Assembly: GCA_015064505.1 (NCBI GenBank)
Contig: SVSB01000007.1
Span: 1 to 64,000 of the forward strand
Direction of reading: 5' to 3'
DNA: 64,000 bases
DNA from: Oscillospiraceae bacterium
GTDB lineage: Bacteria > Bacillota > Clostridia > Oscillospirales > CAG-272
Position numbers and translations under genes: made by a program. Numbering within the stretch: position 1 is the stretch's first letter; every line of letters begins with the position of its first letter. Of this stretch, positions 24,364-34,625 are shown in pieces. The notes below the pieces were generated by a model. That model had not been told where the DNA came from. It ran no database searches and saw only the letters and a list, made by a program, of their open reading frames with translations.

Positions 24364-27300
24364 TCAGTTGATCTTAACGAAGCTATAGCTATCAAGCACG
24401 TACTCGGTGCCGTCCTCATCCCAAACAGTAACCTGGAAGTTATTGTAGTTGATGATGAAGCTTACGGAATCACCGTACGTAACCTTAACTATAGAACCGT
24501 CGTTGGATGTGTACTTGGTGGTGGTGTACTCGAAGGTGCCGGTCTTCTCATCGATGATGACCTTACCGTCTGCATCCTTCTTTGCACCGCCTACTACTAC
24601 GACTGCGGGCTGCTTAACGGGGAGCTCGTAAACGATCTCGGTGCCTGCAGGGATCTCACCGTTTTCATACTTCTTGCGGTATTCGTTAACGGCGTTCTTG
24701 TAGGTGTTAGCAAGCTGCTTCTGGTAAAGCTCCTCAGCCGCAAGCTCTGCAGCCAGCTTATCAGCCTCGATCTCATCGGCATCAGCAACACGCTCGCCGA
24801 GCATGAACTGATGGTCGGTAATAACGGAGGTCTGAAGTCCGCCGATAGCCGCGTTGAGCTTGTTGTACTGCTCGATAACCTCGCTCTTGGTGATATCGTA
24901 TCTTACCGCGAAGTAACGGGAGAGCATGGTGCTTTCCTTGAGAAGCTCTGTGTTGTCGTAGTTAAGAATGAAGTAAATGGAGGAACCGCTCTCGATTGCC
25001 TTCAGAAGTGCGTAATCAATATCACCCTCCATATTGATAGGAGTGCCGGCGAAATTGATATAGCCGTGGAGAACGAGTCCAACAAAAGGAACTGCCGCAC
25101 TGGTAAGAGCGTAACGGCTACTGTCGAGAGATACGTTCAGAAGGTGATCGAAATACTTAAGGGTATATGCGTTTCCGCCTTCGCCGAGGATGCTTGAGTA
25201 CTCGGAGTTGACCTTATCAAGGAACTGAGTAACGAGAAGCTTGGTATCCTCGCGGTTGAAGGGCTCATCCGTATCGAAGTCGGAGTTAAGGTCTGTGCCC
25301 ATAGTGCTAAGGGCTATGCTGTCAAGTCCGTACTCTGCGTAGTTTACGGTGAACTTATCGTAGAACTCGCCGTATGCGGAGGGAGATACCAGAATACCGT
25401 CGTAGGTAGGAGTGGTGGTGGTTCCGTTGAACACTACCTTGTAAACGTAACGGTCGTCAATGGTCTTTGCGGCGTGCTTCTTAAGATTGAAGCCGTCGAA
25501 CATCTCGTCTCTGGTTACGGAGGTGAAGCTGAAGTCGGGATAAATGCCGAAGCCCTTTTCCTTGGAGTAAGCAACAAGCTCTGCAAAGCCGTCGTTGCCG
25601 CCTACTGCCTTTTCCCACTTAAGCTTACCGGGCATATGTCTGCCGTACATAGTACCGTTTGCATAGCCTGTGAGCTTGAAGTTGATATTGGTGATTCCCT
25701 CTGCTGCCAGCTCGTCGTACATAGTCTTTATATCCTCGAAGGAGGTAAGAGCAACGTCGACCTCAACGGGCATGGAGAGGATCTTCTCGGTGGTGGGAAT
25801 TACGCCGAAGGTCTCGATGTAGAGAGGGATATCCTTCTTTACGGTCTCAGCGGTGAGACGGGTGAGGATACCCTTGTTCTCCAGGTACTCACGGTAAGCC
25901 TTAGCCATACCTACCCAGGAAGCCTCGTAGTAGTTCTCCAGACCCTTTTCCTCTGCAAGCTCAGCATCGTTGAGCATTACAAGGTTAAAGGTAAGCTTGC
26001 CAACGTACTTTCTCTCGGAAACTACGGTGATCATGGAGGAAGAACCTACGGAGATGGAGCCCGCAAGGCTGTACTGGTCCTTGGGACGGGGCTCGAACTT
26101 AGTGATAATGGAGTAGTACTTATGAGTGTTACCGCCACTCGTGGACATGATGGAGGTAAGCGCATCACCCTCCTCGATGATCGCAAGGAAGCCCTTGGAC
26201 GTCTCGGTGGTTACGTTCTCGTAAGAGGTGCTGATGTACTTCTCAACGGTTCCATCCTCAAGAACGCGCTCAAGCTCGGTCTCCTTTGCAATACGCTCGG
26301 TCTTGGTGGTGTTCTCCACAATACCGAATACGGGAAGACGCATGGTCTGGGACTTGGTGCCCTCGATCATCAGGTAGGAATAGTCGATGCCGTAAAGATC
26401 GCCTGCAAGGTTAACGCTCTTGCCAACGTAATCCTCAAAGCGGGTGATCGCGCCGGAGCCGTCGGGCAGGAAGTTATAACCGGTGTACTTGTTATCACCT
26501 GCGCCCAGGTAAGGAAGAACCTGAAGCTCCTCAAGAGTATAGTTGGTTTCATCATAACGGATACCGTTAGCGGGAAGGCTGACGGTCATACCGGTATCGG
26601 TAACCTTGTACTCAAGAGCAAGCTTGAAGAGTGCGGGCTCAACGGAGTTGCCGGAATACTCGGTTTCCGTGTGGTCCTTCTCAAGCTCTTCAAAGGTGTA
26701 CTCGGGGCAGAACTCCTTTATGTAACCCTCAAGCTGAAGCAGCTCACGGTTAACGATATCGGAGGTAAGAACGTAAACGGGAAGATTCTTCTTCTTGGTT
26801 ACGGGGTACTTGGAATACATATCCGCAAGTACTCGCTCGGGGTTGTTCTCATCGGTGGGGTCGTAGGGAATATACTTGAAGATTACCTGGCGTGCCTTAA
26901 AGCCAAGGAGACTGTCATTTCTGTAGCCTACGCGTCCGCTTGCAACCCACTCTGCACCCGTAGGAAGCTTGGAGGCGATGAGTTCGTCAAAGCGCTCAAC
27001 GCTGATCATACGGGGAACGAGGAAGGAGGACTGGGAACGTCCGATGGTGTACTCAACGCGAACACCGCCCTTGATCTTCTTAACGGCGATCTGCTCCATC
27101 TCTGCAGCATCCGCATAAGAGGTGTACTGCTTGCTGGTGCCGGTGGTGTCGGTGTACTTAATGATTATCTGAGAAAGGAGCTCCTTTCTCTTTCCCTCGG
27201 TGGTACCGGTGGAATAAAGGTCGTAGGGGTTGGTGGAGAGCACCTGACCGGTAACGGTATCGTAGCAGTATACCTCACCCGTCCAAGGCTCAACGTAGAT

Positions 27301-27558
27301 CTCGTATCTATCGTTCCATACCATCTTCTGCATGGTATCGAGCTTTGCCTCTACGGTCTCAAACTTATAGGTGGTATAATCCTGGAACTCTTCGAATATC
27401 TCGCCCTTGAAGCCCTTGGCTTCTTCGGTTGCGGTCTCTCCCTCTGCGGGAGCGGTGGTAAGCAGTCCGTCTGTCTCTGCTGCAAATGCAGGAAGGGCGA
27501 AGCTGCCGGCAAACATCAGCACTGCGAGAAATCCGGCTAATAATCTTTGAAATCTCAT
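24364..27558 (-). CDS. Secreted DUF5696-type protein
   Basis: 1064 residues from ATG 27558, with AAAGGAGAAG upstream; the open frame extends further upstream but only through the preceding gene's 3' end. Signal peptide MRFQRLLAGF... ending AFA-AE. The long exported part contains MQKMVWNDRYEIYVEPWTGE, YTGYNFLPDGSGAITRFEDY and a TIM-barrel-like region from about residue 600 (TNINFKLTGYANGTMYG, GIYPDFSF, LDSIALSTMG). I recognise this as the DUF5696 family often found inside sugar ABC operons of Bacillota. It may be an extracellular glycoside hydrolase serving the transporter. High confidence in the gene, moderate in the family. Confidence 0.75.
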   Translation of the reverse strand: MRFQRLLAGFLAVLMFAGSFALPAFAAETDGLLTTAPAEGETATEEAKGFKGEIFEEFQDYTTYKFETVEAKLDTMQKMVWNDRYEIYVEPWTGEVYCYDTVTGQVLSTNPYDLYSTGTTEGKRKELLSQIIIKYTDTTGTSKQYTSYADAAEMEQIAVKKIKGGVRVEYTIGRSQSSFLVPRMISVERFDELIASKLPTGAEWVASGRVGYRNDSLLGFKARQVIFKYIPYDPTDENNPERVLADMYSKYPVTKKKNLPVYVLTSDIVNRELLQLEGYIKEFCPEYTFEELEKDHTETEYSGNSVEPALFKLALEYKVTDTGMTVSLPANGIRYDETNYTLEELQVLPYLGAGDNKYTGYNFLPDGSGAITRFEDYVGKSVNLAGDLYGIDYSYLMIEGTKSQTMRLPVFGIVENTTKTERIAKETELERVLEDGTVEKYISTSYENVTTETSKGFLAIIEEGDALTSIMSTSGGNTHKYYSIITKFEPRPKDQYSLAGSISVGSSSMITVVSERKYVGKLTFNLVMLNDAELAEEKGLENYYEASWVGMAKAYREYLENKGILTRLTAETVKKDIPLYIETFGVIPTTEKILSMPVEVDVALTSFEDIKTMYDELAAEGITNINFKLTGYANGTMYGRHMPGKLKWEKAVGGNDGFAELVAYSKEKGFGIYPDFSFTSVTRDEMFDGFNLKKHAAKTIDDRYVYKVVFNGTTTTPTYDGILVSPSAYGEFYDKFTVNYAEYGLDSIALSTMGTDLNSDFDTDEPFNREDTKLLVTQFLDKVNSEYSSILGEGGNAYTLKYFDHLLNVSLDSSRYALTSAAVPFVGLVLHGYINFAGTPINMEGDIDYALLKAIESGSSIYFILNYDNTELLKESTMLSRYFAVRYDITKSEVIEQYNKLNAAIGGLQTSVITDHQFMLGERVADADEIEADKLAAELAAEELYQKQLANTYKNAVNEYRKKYENGEIPAGTEIVYELPVKQPAVVVVGGAKKDADGKVIIDEKTGTFEYTTTKYTSNDGSIVKVTYGDSVSFIINYNNFQVTVWDEDGTEYVLDSYSFVKIN

Positions 27559-27575
27559 ATTATTACTTCTCCTTT

Positions 27576-29690
27576 CTACATTCTGTATGACAATTCGACT
27601 ACTATGTTGGTAACAAATCCGACCATCTTCTGAACGAGCATTACGAACAGGAAGCAAACCGCCATAATGATCGCCATACCAAGGATGGTGCAGAAGGAAA
27701 TGAGGATGTTCTTTCCGATGGAATAATCGTGAGTTACCTGCATTCCGAAGAACAGGAGGAACAGAGCCCATGCAAAGCCGATGGAAACGAGCAGAGTGCA
27801 GAACTCCTTCTCACTTGCGGTAGCAACGTTGGAAAGAAGGGTGGAAGCGATAACGAATATCGGGAGAGGTGCAAGGGCGTAACCCGTTGCAACGTAAATA
27901 TCCTTGTAGCTTCCTTCTCCGTCGAACAGAGTGGTAAGACACCAGTTAGCGGTTACCCAGAGGAACAGGGGAACCAGAACGGAGATCATCTGTGCAAAGA
28001 TGGTGGAATAAGTTCCGAAGGGATTAAGAATATATCCGTTACCAACGCTCTGGTAGAAGAAGCTGAGGATAACTACCGCAATGATGGTGGTAGCTGCGCG
28101 TACAGAGCCGCGGCGTTCGTGCTTCAGATCCCAGAATCCGTCGAAGGGATGGAATATTATGTGGTTAACGTACAGCAGCTCCTCCCAATAGGTGCGCTTA
28201 CCAACCTTAAGAGCTGTTCTGTCATTTACCTTCTTTGCATACTTGGAGAACTTAGCAACGAGTATGCAAGCAACGATAGCTATTACGGGGATCCAGAGAA
28301 TGTACTTGGAGAGCCAAGCCTTACGGATCTCGCGGTAAGCCTCGGAATAGTTGGTGGTATCGTATGCGGCCTGGAAGAACTCAATAGCCTTATCATACTC
28401 ACCGTCGCGGTAATATGCCTGGCCCATTCCGATGTAAGCTGCGTCGTAGTTACTGTTACGCTTAAGGATCTCTTCCCAGTAGATAATAGCCTTGTCGTAC
28501 TGTCTTGCGTTGGTGTTTGCGATAGCGGCGATAAGAGTGTCGCCGTACTCGGTGCGCTTATAAACGGTGAAGCTCTTCATACTGGAGTCAAGCAGAATAA
28601 GCTTATCCTCCTGGTATGCACAAGCCTTTACGTTCTTAAGGTTACCGAGCTGAGAGCCGGCACTACCGAACGCGAAGAGAAGGTTACCGTTAAAGTCGTA
28701 GGTATAGCACTTGGACTCGTTCTCGGAGATGATGGTCCAGGTACCCTCGGGACCTACTGCAACGTCAATGATACGGGATGTACCGCTAAGGTTTCCACCG
28801 GGATCGTAGAAGCCGGTTCTCGTCATGACCTCGTCACCGGCGGGGTTAAGAAGCTTAACGGGAGAGTACTTACCGTTCTTCGCTCCGACAGCACTTCTTC
28901 TGTCTGCAGCATCAATGTTATTGGTGGTACAGTAGATGAAGTTATCTGCGGTGATAGCGATGTTGTTGAACTCGGTGGAAACGAGAGTCTCCATCTGCTC
29001 AAGCTGCTCCTCTGTCATAAAGCGACGCCAGAGCATGGTAAGCATATCGTAAGAAACCTGCTGTGCACCGATAAATCCGGTGAACTGACCGTCGTGGTTC
29101 ATAACGATGATACCCTGATAGGTGGAGGAGGATACTACGTACAGTCTGCCGTAGGTATCAACTACCATAGCTATCGGCTTGTAGATCGCGTCTTCACCGA
29201 AGAGGTCGGAGTTAGGCTTCTGAATGATACGGACGAAGTCGTATCCGCCGGAAGCGTTCTGCTCTCTCTCAAACATAACGATGCGGTTTGCGTTGGTATC
29301 GCAGATGTAAATGTGCTCTTCATTTACAAATACGCCCTTAGGACCCGTAAGAGAGTCCGGAACGCCCTGATCGTTAGTAAAGTTCTTAATAACGCCAACC
29401 TGCTTGTAGTAGCGGTCGAGAATTACGACGGTGCCCTTGTTGGAGTCAACGATGTAGATCTCGTTATCGGGACCGACGAACAGGTCGGAAACGTCACCGA
29501 ACGCCGCGGCGCCCATGTAAGCGGAGTCAACGCTGACAACGGGAACGTAAGCATCGGGAGAGTTCAGGGGGTTACGGGAGGTCGCCATGTAGGTGTGAGT
29601 CTGATAAGGGGTAGCCGCGGATACCGCAAAGGAAGGAACCAGCATCATCAGAGCGAGGGCGAGGATAAGAATTTTTGAAAGCTTATTCAT
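27576..29690 (-). CDS. NHL propeller-TPR-YIP1 membrane protein
   Basis: 704 residues: signal peptide (1-25); an NHL-type beta-propeller about 60-385 (FVGPDNEIYIVDSNKGTVVI, LTGPKGVFVNEEHIYICDTN); two TPR units about 390-460 (AIIYWEEILKRNSNYDAAYI, KAIEFFQAAYDT); a membrane anchor at about 470; then a YIP1-like five-segment domain to the end (WEELLYVNHIIFHPFDGFWD, GEGSYKDIYVATGYALAPLP). The propeller and TPR should lie outside the cell. This architecture recurs beside DUF5696 and paired permeases (recollection). A sensor or assembly factor for the transporter is plausible; there is no evidence for catalysis. Confidence 0.75.
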   Translation of the reverse strand: MNKLSKILILALALMMLVPSFAVSAATPYQTHTYMATSRNPLNSPDAYVPVVSVDSAYMGAAAFGDVSDLFVGPDNEIYIVDSNKGTVVILDRYYKQVGVIKNFTNDQGVPDSLTGPKGVFVNEEHIYICDTNANRIVMFEREQNASGGYDFVRIIQKPNSDLFGEDAIYKPIAMVVDTYGRLYVVSSSTYQGIIVMNHDGQFTGFIGAQQVSYDMLTMLWRRFMTEEQLEQMETLVSTEFNNIAITADNFIYCTTNNIDAADRRSAVGAKNGKYSPVKLLNPAGDEVMTRTGFYDPGGNLSGTSRIIDVAVGPEGTWTIISENESKCYTYDFNGNLLFAFGSAGSQLGNLKNVKACAYQEDKLILLDSSMKSFTVYKRTEYGDTLIAAIANTNARQYDKAIIYWEEILKRNSNYDAAYIGMGQAYYRDGEYDKAIEFFQAAYDTTNYSEAYREIRKAWLSKYILWIPVIAIVACILVAKFSKYAKKVNDRTALKVGKRTYWEELLYVNHIIFHPFDGFWDLKHERRGSVRAATTIIAVVILSFFYQSVGNGYILNPFGTYSTIFAQMISVLVPLFLWVTANWCLTTLFDGEGSYKDIYVATGYALAPLPIFVIASTLLSNVATASEKEFCTLLVSIGFAWALFLLFFGMQVTHDYSIGKNILISFCTILGMAIIMAVCFLFVMLVQKMVGFVTNIVVELSYRM

Positions 29691-29703
29691 TTTATCTTCC
29701 CCC

Positions 29704-30585
29704 TTAATCCTTCATACCGCTGGAGCCCATGGTCTCAATGATGTTGGACTGGCAGATTATAAATACTATAATCGGAACCATCATCATAATAACCGTTGCT
29801 GCTGCGCCGGCACCGGAACGTGCGATACCGCCTGCGGTTATCTGGCCTATTGCGTAGTTAAACGATTTGAGCTGCTCACTGTGAATGTAAATGGAGGAGC
29901 CTGCATTCCAGAGTCCCTTAAAGGTCTCGATGATAAGAGTAAGGGATGCGGGACGTACCATTGGCATTGCGATGAGCAGGAAGGTTCTGAACTCGCTGCA
30001 TCCGTCAAGACGCGCGGATTCGAGTATCTCATCGGAAACGTTGGACTCCATGAACTGCTTCATGAGGTAAAGTCCGAGAGAGGTTGCAAGTGCGGGAACT
30101 ATTCTTGCCCAGAGTGTATCGATAAGACCGAGAGTACTCATGGTAAGGAAGTTTGCGATAGCGGTAACGGTCTCATGGAACATCAGGGAGTAAACGATGA
30201 GCTGGAAGAAGAACTTGCGGCCGGGGAACTTGATCTTAGCAAGTGCGTAAGCTGCAAGAGCGGAAACGATAAGGTTTCCGAAGGTACCGGTAAGAGATAC
30301 GAATACGGTATTGAATATGTATCTGGTAAAGGGTACCCAGCTCTCGTTCATAAGGGCAAAGAGGTCGGAGTAGTTATCAAGGGTAGGTCTGATAACGTAC
30401 AGACGAGGGGGGAACATGAAGATCTCGTCAAGGGGCTTGAACGACTGGCATATTACGTAGAACATAGGAATGAACATGAATATGCCGAGGATCGCAAGCA
30501 TAAAGAAGATTCCGAAGTCACCGCCGGCGGAGCGGTTAAGGATAACTTTATGGCCGCTGACTCTTAACTTTTTATCTTTAGCCAT
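29704..30585 (-). CDS. Carbohydrate ABC permease, MalG type (first pair)
   Basis: 293 residues with six membrane segments; EAA loop LESARLDGCSEFRTFLLIAM. The start is 1 bp beyond the upstream permease stop, with a modest GGTAGGTAAG ribosome site overlapping the previous gene, consistent with coupled translation. Its C-terminus ends SNIIETMGSSGMKD, the typical MalG-like end. Confidence 0.85.
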   Translation of the reverse strand: MAKDKKLRVSGHKVILNRSAGGDFGIFFMLAILGIFMFIPMFYVICQSFKPLDEIFMFPPRLYVIRPTLDNYSDLFALMNESWVPFTRYIFNTVFVSLTGTFGNLIVSALAAYALAKIKFPGRKFFFQLIVYSLMFHETVTAIANFLTMSTLGLIDTLWARIVPALATSLGLYLMKQFMESNVSDEILESARLDGCSEFRTFLLIAMPMVRPASLTLIIETFKGLWNAGSSIYIHSEQLKSFNYAIGQITAGGIARSGAGAAATVIMMMVPIIVFIICQSNIIETMGSSGMKD

Positions 30586-30586
30586 T

Positions 30587-31540
30587 TTACTTACCTACCT
30601 TACTCAGCATCTTCTTAATAAGGATGTTGGAGCCCACCATCATTATAAAGAGGATAACTGCGATAGTTGAAGAATAACCCGTCTCAAAGCGCTGTCCGCC
30701 GTAGTCTTGGAGATGGTTCATTATCGTGTGCGCGGAGTAGTTAACGGAAGGAAGTCCGCAAAGGTCGGTAACGATACCGCCAAAGCCGAACGCCTTGGTG
30801 ATCTGAAGCACGGAACCGAACATGAGCTGAGGACCCATCTCCGGAAGAGTGATGTACCAAAGCTCCTGCCAACGGTTACGGATGCCGTCGACTGCCGCTG
30901 CTTCGTAGTGGGAACGGTTGATTCCCTGAAGACCTGCGATAAATACGAGGAACGAAGTACCGAGTGACGTCCACAACGCAACCGCAACGCACAGCGGCAA
31001 GGTGTACTTCTCGTTATCGAACCATAGTATCGGCTCGTAGATAAGACCCATATCTATCAGCGTTGCGTTTACGATACCGTAAGTATCGGAGCTGAACAGG
31101 GTCTTCCAGATCAGATATACCTGACCTGAAATGGAGGGTGCGTAGAATACGAGGGTAACAATGGAGCGGAGCTTGGGGCTGAGCTCGTTGATGAACCATG
31201 CAATGAACAGGGCGAGTATGTAGGATACGGGACCTGTAAGAACTGCAAAGATCAGTGTATTCTTGAGTGCGGTGATGAAGATATCATCATCAAGGAACAG
31301 TCTGATGTAGTTGTCCATAAAGATGAAATCGGGCCACTCAAGCAGGTTGAACGTCGTAAAGCTGAGGGCGATAGACAGCACAACCGGGAAGACAGTGAAG
31401 ATCGTGAACAAAATCATAAAGGGCGCTATCATGAAATAGCCGGTTTTGTTCCGCTTCATTTCCTTCCATGTCCATGCTGCCATCGACATATCTTTACGGG
31501 CAACAGGGCGCTTTGTTTCGCTTTTCTTGGACATGTGCAT
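30587..31540 (-). CDS. Carbohydrate ABC permease, MalF type (first pair)
   Basis: 317 residues, six membrane segments, EAA loop HYEAAAVDGIRNRWQELWYI. GAAGGAGAAA precedes the ATG; a second ATG two codons later would also fit. Partner of the gene directly downstream; receives substrate from the large binding protein encoded just upstream. Confidence 0.85.
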   Translation of the reverse strand: MHMSKKSETKRPVARKDMSMAAWTWKEMKRNKTGYFMIAPFMILFTIFTVFPVVLSIALSFTTFNLLEWPDFIFMDNYIRLFLDDDIFITALKNTLIFAVLTGPVSYILALFIAWFINELSPKLRSIVTLVFYAPSISGQVYLIWKTLFSSDTYGIVNATLIDMGLIYEPILWFDNEKYTLPLCVAVALWTSLGTSFLVFIAGLQGINRSHYEAAAVDGIRNRWQELWYITLPEMGPQLMFGSVLQITKAFGFGGIVTDLCGLPSVNYSAHTIMNHLQDYGGQRFETGYSSTIAVILFIMMVGSNILIKKMLSKVGK

Positions 31541-31577
31541 TTTCTCCTTCTTTTAATAATATTGTAACAAAGCGGAA

Positions 31578-34500
31578 TTACTCGCCATCACCTTTGCTTG
31601 CTTCCGCCTCGCGTTCTGCAAGCGTCTGGCCAAGCTCAAGGGTTTCCATTCCGAACTCCTCGCGCTTTCTGGTGATCTCCTTGTTGATAGCGGTGATGTA
31701 AGAGCGGAGCTGCTCAACGGGCTCCTTACCCTTATTGTAAGCATTAAGGAATGCAAAGCTGATGTATCTGTCCATAATGTATCCGCCGGGATGGTTCTCT
31801 ATAACAGCGATGTTATCGAACTGATCAAGAAGAACGCTGATCTCACCGGAGGTCCAAGCCATGTCCGCAAGTGCCTGACGGTTTGCGGTTGCGTGCTTAG
31901 CAGCGGGACCGATGGTGGTAATGAGCTGGTTGCAGTAGGAGGACTGAGCCTCGTGACCAACGTACCATTTCATAAACTCCCAGGTGTTCTTCTGGTTCTC
32001 ACAGCCGTTCATCATAACGACCGCACCGATAGCAGCCATTGCGGAGTTATCAAAGGTTCCGTCGTCTCTTACGTAACCGGGCATTACGGTGAAGTCCCAA
32101 AGACCCTGGATCTCGGTTGCGAATACGGTAAGGGTGTTATACATTGCGGTATATCCGCCGATTACGATGGGCATCTCACCGGTACGGAAACGGTTAGAAG
32201 CATCGTACGTGGGGGGGAAGGAGTACATGGTGTAGAAGCGGCAGTAGTATTCGAACGCCTCAAGTGCGGTGTTGCTGTCAATACCGGTGCGCATACCGTG
32301 ATCAGCGTAGCGCTCGCCGCCCATCTGATAGAGCCATACGTCGTAGTCACGCTGCAGGCCTATCTGCATGTTGTTTGCCTGAAGCACGGTTACAGCCGCA
32401 AGAACGTCGTCCCAGGTCCTGGGGATCTCAATGCCCAGATCCGCAAGAATATCGGTGCGGTAGAAGAGCATGGAGAAGGACATGGTCTCGGGAAGACCGT
32501 AAACGGTCTCGGTGGTGGTGTTAGTTGCGGAATCGTAATCGTACAGAGTAAGGGGAACTCGTGCCGCATCCGTAAACTCGGTCATGATCTCCTCAAAGCC
32601 TTCAAAGCCGTCAAGAGGAAGGACTGCGGAACGGATCGCGTAGTTAATAACGTCAGCGGCGCCGATGCCGATAAAGGAATCGGGACCCATGTTGGAAAGA
32701 ACGGAGGGGAGAAGCGTTCCCGCCGCAACCAGCTTAACGTCAACCGCTATGTCGGTCTTGGGAGAGAACATACTGTCTACCATATTACGGATAACGAGAG
32801 ACTGGTCACGACCTGCGGTAAGCCATACCTCAACGGCATCCTCGGAGGACTCGGTGGTAGCACCCATGTTGGAGTAGTCAACGAAGAAGCTGGCTACGAA
32901 CAACTTGATCTCATACCAGATAGCCTCAAAGAAGCTCTCGTTCGCCTTGGGGAGCTTGCCCTCCTCGGGAACGATAAGGAAGTAGTCGAACTGAACGGGC
33001 TGAGAACGGGAATCGTTCAGCCATGTACCAAGGCTTCCGATGTAAGTCTTGAAGGACTTAAGGGATCCTGCAATGCTGCTTTCATCGGTACCCATCTGAT
33101 TAAGGAGGTGAGCTATCTTATCAAGAGTAGCAACGTGGCTTCCCTTGGTGCCGCAGAGGAGCACCAATTCCTCGGAAACCTCGGTAAGGATACGGGACTG
33201 CTTAACGAAGTTAACGAGAACCTGGGGCATTACGCGGCTGAACTGATAGTCGCGGTATTTATCGGGATCAGCACCGGTAAGCTTGATGACCTCAAGATAA
33301 CCGTTGTTGATAACGCCCAGAACTTCCTCAACCTTGCGGAGAGTATCGTCCATGCTTCCGAGACCGACCTCAACGGTAAGCTCGTAGGTCTTGCCTGCTT
33401 CAAACCAGAACTTAAGATCCTTCTCACCGTCGTTTATATTCTCAACTTCCCAACTCTTGGAATAGTCGAAACGTGCGGCGTATGCTTCCTCGTAAGGAAC
33501 CTCGCCGTTTATCTTTATGATGCGGGAGGTGAACATACCGGGAAGATCGTCCTGCTTATAACGGGAAGCGATGGTGTACCAGCCGGTCTTTTCAACCTGG
33601 AACTCGTAGGATACCCACTGACCCGCGGTCTTGTAGGTCTCCTTACCGCCGATGGTGTTAAGAGGCTGAGCATCGTGCTTCTGGGGATAAGTAAGAGCAG
33701 AAGTACGGTCGTTGATGGGGTAGATAGCATCATCGGAGAACTTAAAGGGCTTCTCCGCGTCGATGTAAACGCTCTCTGCACCCACGGAGGACTCGGAGCC
33801 GCCGTGCGCCTGAACGTACTGCTCCATGGTTACCGCCTCGTCAAGGGGGAAGAGAGAGATGCTCTCAATAACGACGGGCTCTCTTACAGCGCGGAGGCTG
33901 ATGATATTCTCGCCCTTTTCAAGGCAGAACTGAAGGCCGCCGGCGTAATATCCGGAGCTGTCCTCAAACACGTACTCGCGCCACTCGGGATTCATATAAG
34001 CGGCAGGACGGATGTCGTTGCCGTTGATATCCTGGCGGAACTGAGGATCGCCCTCGCTTGTGCCGTAAACGTATTTCGTCTGACCTGCGGTGTCCTCAAA
34101 ATAAGTATTGGACCACACCTTGGTCATGGAAATGATTCTCGCCTCATCAAAGAGCACCTTGCCGTTAACAAGGAACATACGCTCGATAGAAGCGGACTTG
34201 CCTTCATGTACCGTTCCGTCCTTAGCGGTATACTCAACGACGGGATAGTACTTTACGGAAACACCGTACTTAGCGGTCTCGGGAACGTTTACCTTCCAGG
34301 AAACCGTTCCGGTGTCGGGGAAAAACAGTGCTTTTCCGTCGGCGCCCTCGTAATCGTTCACCACTTCTACCTTTGCGTTGGTCTCAGACGCAAGATAGTC
34401 GGCGGCGTTTACGGTAACCGACTTGGTTGCGACAGGTACGTCAGCATTCTTCTTGAGATACTCTTCGTACGATATCGCGTTGAGAAGCTCCTTCAGCTCT

Positions 34501-34625
34501 GCAAGAGACGTTCCGGTACTCGCTACGGAGTCCTCTGCGGCTGCCGCAGGCAGCACAAGACAACCCATAGCGGTAAGAACGGCAAGCAGGAGCGAAAGCG
34601 CTTTGCAGAAACGTGATTTTCTCAT
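31578..34625 (-). CDS. Giant extracellular solute-binding protein with N-terminal beta modules
   Basis: 1015 residues, about twice the usual size. Signal peptide 1-30 (PAAAA cleavage region). Residues about 50-270 and 285-430 look like two beta-sandwich carbohydrate-binding-like modules (YEGADGKALFFPDTGTVSWK, TAGQWVSYEFQVEKTGWYTI). The type 1 solute-binding domain occupies about 560-990 (SMLFYRTDILADLGIEIPRT, GEMPIVIGGYTAMYNT, MNGCENQKNTWEFMKWYVGH). First gene of the operon; GGAGGAAGCTAT precedes the ATG. There is no lipobox, so anchoring to the membrane is uncertain. The built-in modules suggest capture of polymeric or long oligosaccharides at the surface. Confidence 0.8.
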   Translation of the reverse strand: MRKSRFCKALSLLLAVLTAMGCLVLPAAAAEDSVASTGTSLAELKELLNAISYEEYLKKNADVPVATKSVTVNAADYLASETNAKVEVVNDYEGADGKALFFPDTGTVSWKVNVPETAKYGVSVKYYPVVEYTAKDGTVHEGKSASIERMFLVNGKVLFDEARIISMTKVWSNTYFEDTAGQTKYVYGTSEGDPQFRQDINGNDIRPAAYMNPEWREYVFEDSSGYYAGGLQFCLEKGENIISLRAVREPVVIESISLFPLDEAVTMEQYVQAHGGSESSVGAESVYIDAEKPFKFSDDAIYPINDRTSALTYPQKHDAQPLNTIGGKETYKTAGQWVSYEFQVEKTGWYTIASRYKQDDLPGMFTSRIIKINGEVPYEEAYAARFDYSKSWEVENINDGEKDLKFWFEAGKTYELTVEVGLGSMDDTLRKVEEVLGVINNGYLEVIKLTGADPDKYRDYQFSRVMPQVLVNFVKQSRILTEVSEELVLLCGTKGSHVATLDKIAHLLNQMGTDESSIAGSLKSFKTYIGSLGTWLNDSRSQPVQFDYFLIVPEEGKLPKANESFFEAIWYEIKLFVASFFVDYSNMGATTESSEDAVEVWLTAGRDQSLVIRNMVDSMFSPKTDIAVDVKLVAAGTLLPSVLSNMGPDSFIGIGAADVINYAIRSAVLPLDGFEGFEEIMTEFTDAARVPLTLYDYDSATNTTTETVYGLPETMSFSMLFYRTDILADLGIEIPRTWDDVLAAVTVLQANNMQIGLQRDYDVWLYQMGGERYADHGMRTGIDSNTALEAFEYYCRFYTMYSFPPTYDASNRFRTGEMPIVIGGYTAMYNTLTVFATEIQGLWDFTVMPGYVRDDGTFDNSAMAAIGAVVMMNGCENQKNTWEFMKWYVGHEAQSSYCNQLITTIGPAAKHATANRQALADMAWTSGEISVLLDQFDNIAVIENHPGGYIMDRYISFAFLNAYNKGKEPVEQLRSYITAINKEITRKREEFGMETLELGQTLAEREAEASKGDGE

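Noticed and set aside
27729..29678. 649-codon antisense frame opposite the NHL-TPR-YIP1 gene
   Set aside because: Same in-register artefact; the sense product has clear domains and a signal peptide.
31791..34616. 941-codon open frame antisense to the giant solute-binding protein gene
   Set aside because: It is exactly in register with the sense codons, has no ribosome site and reads as low-complexity Gly/Val/Leu sequence; it follows from avoided sense codons.
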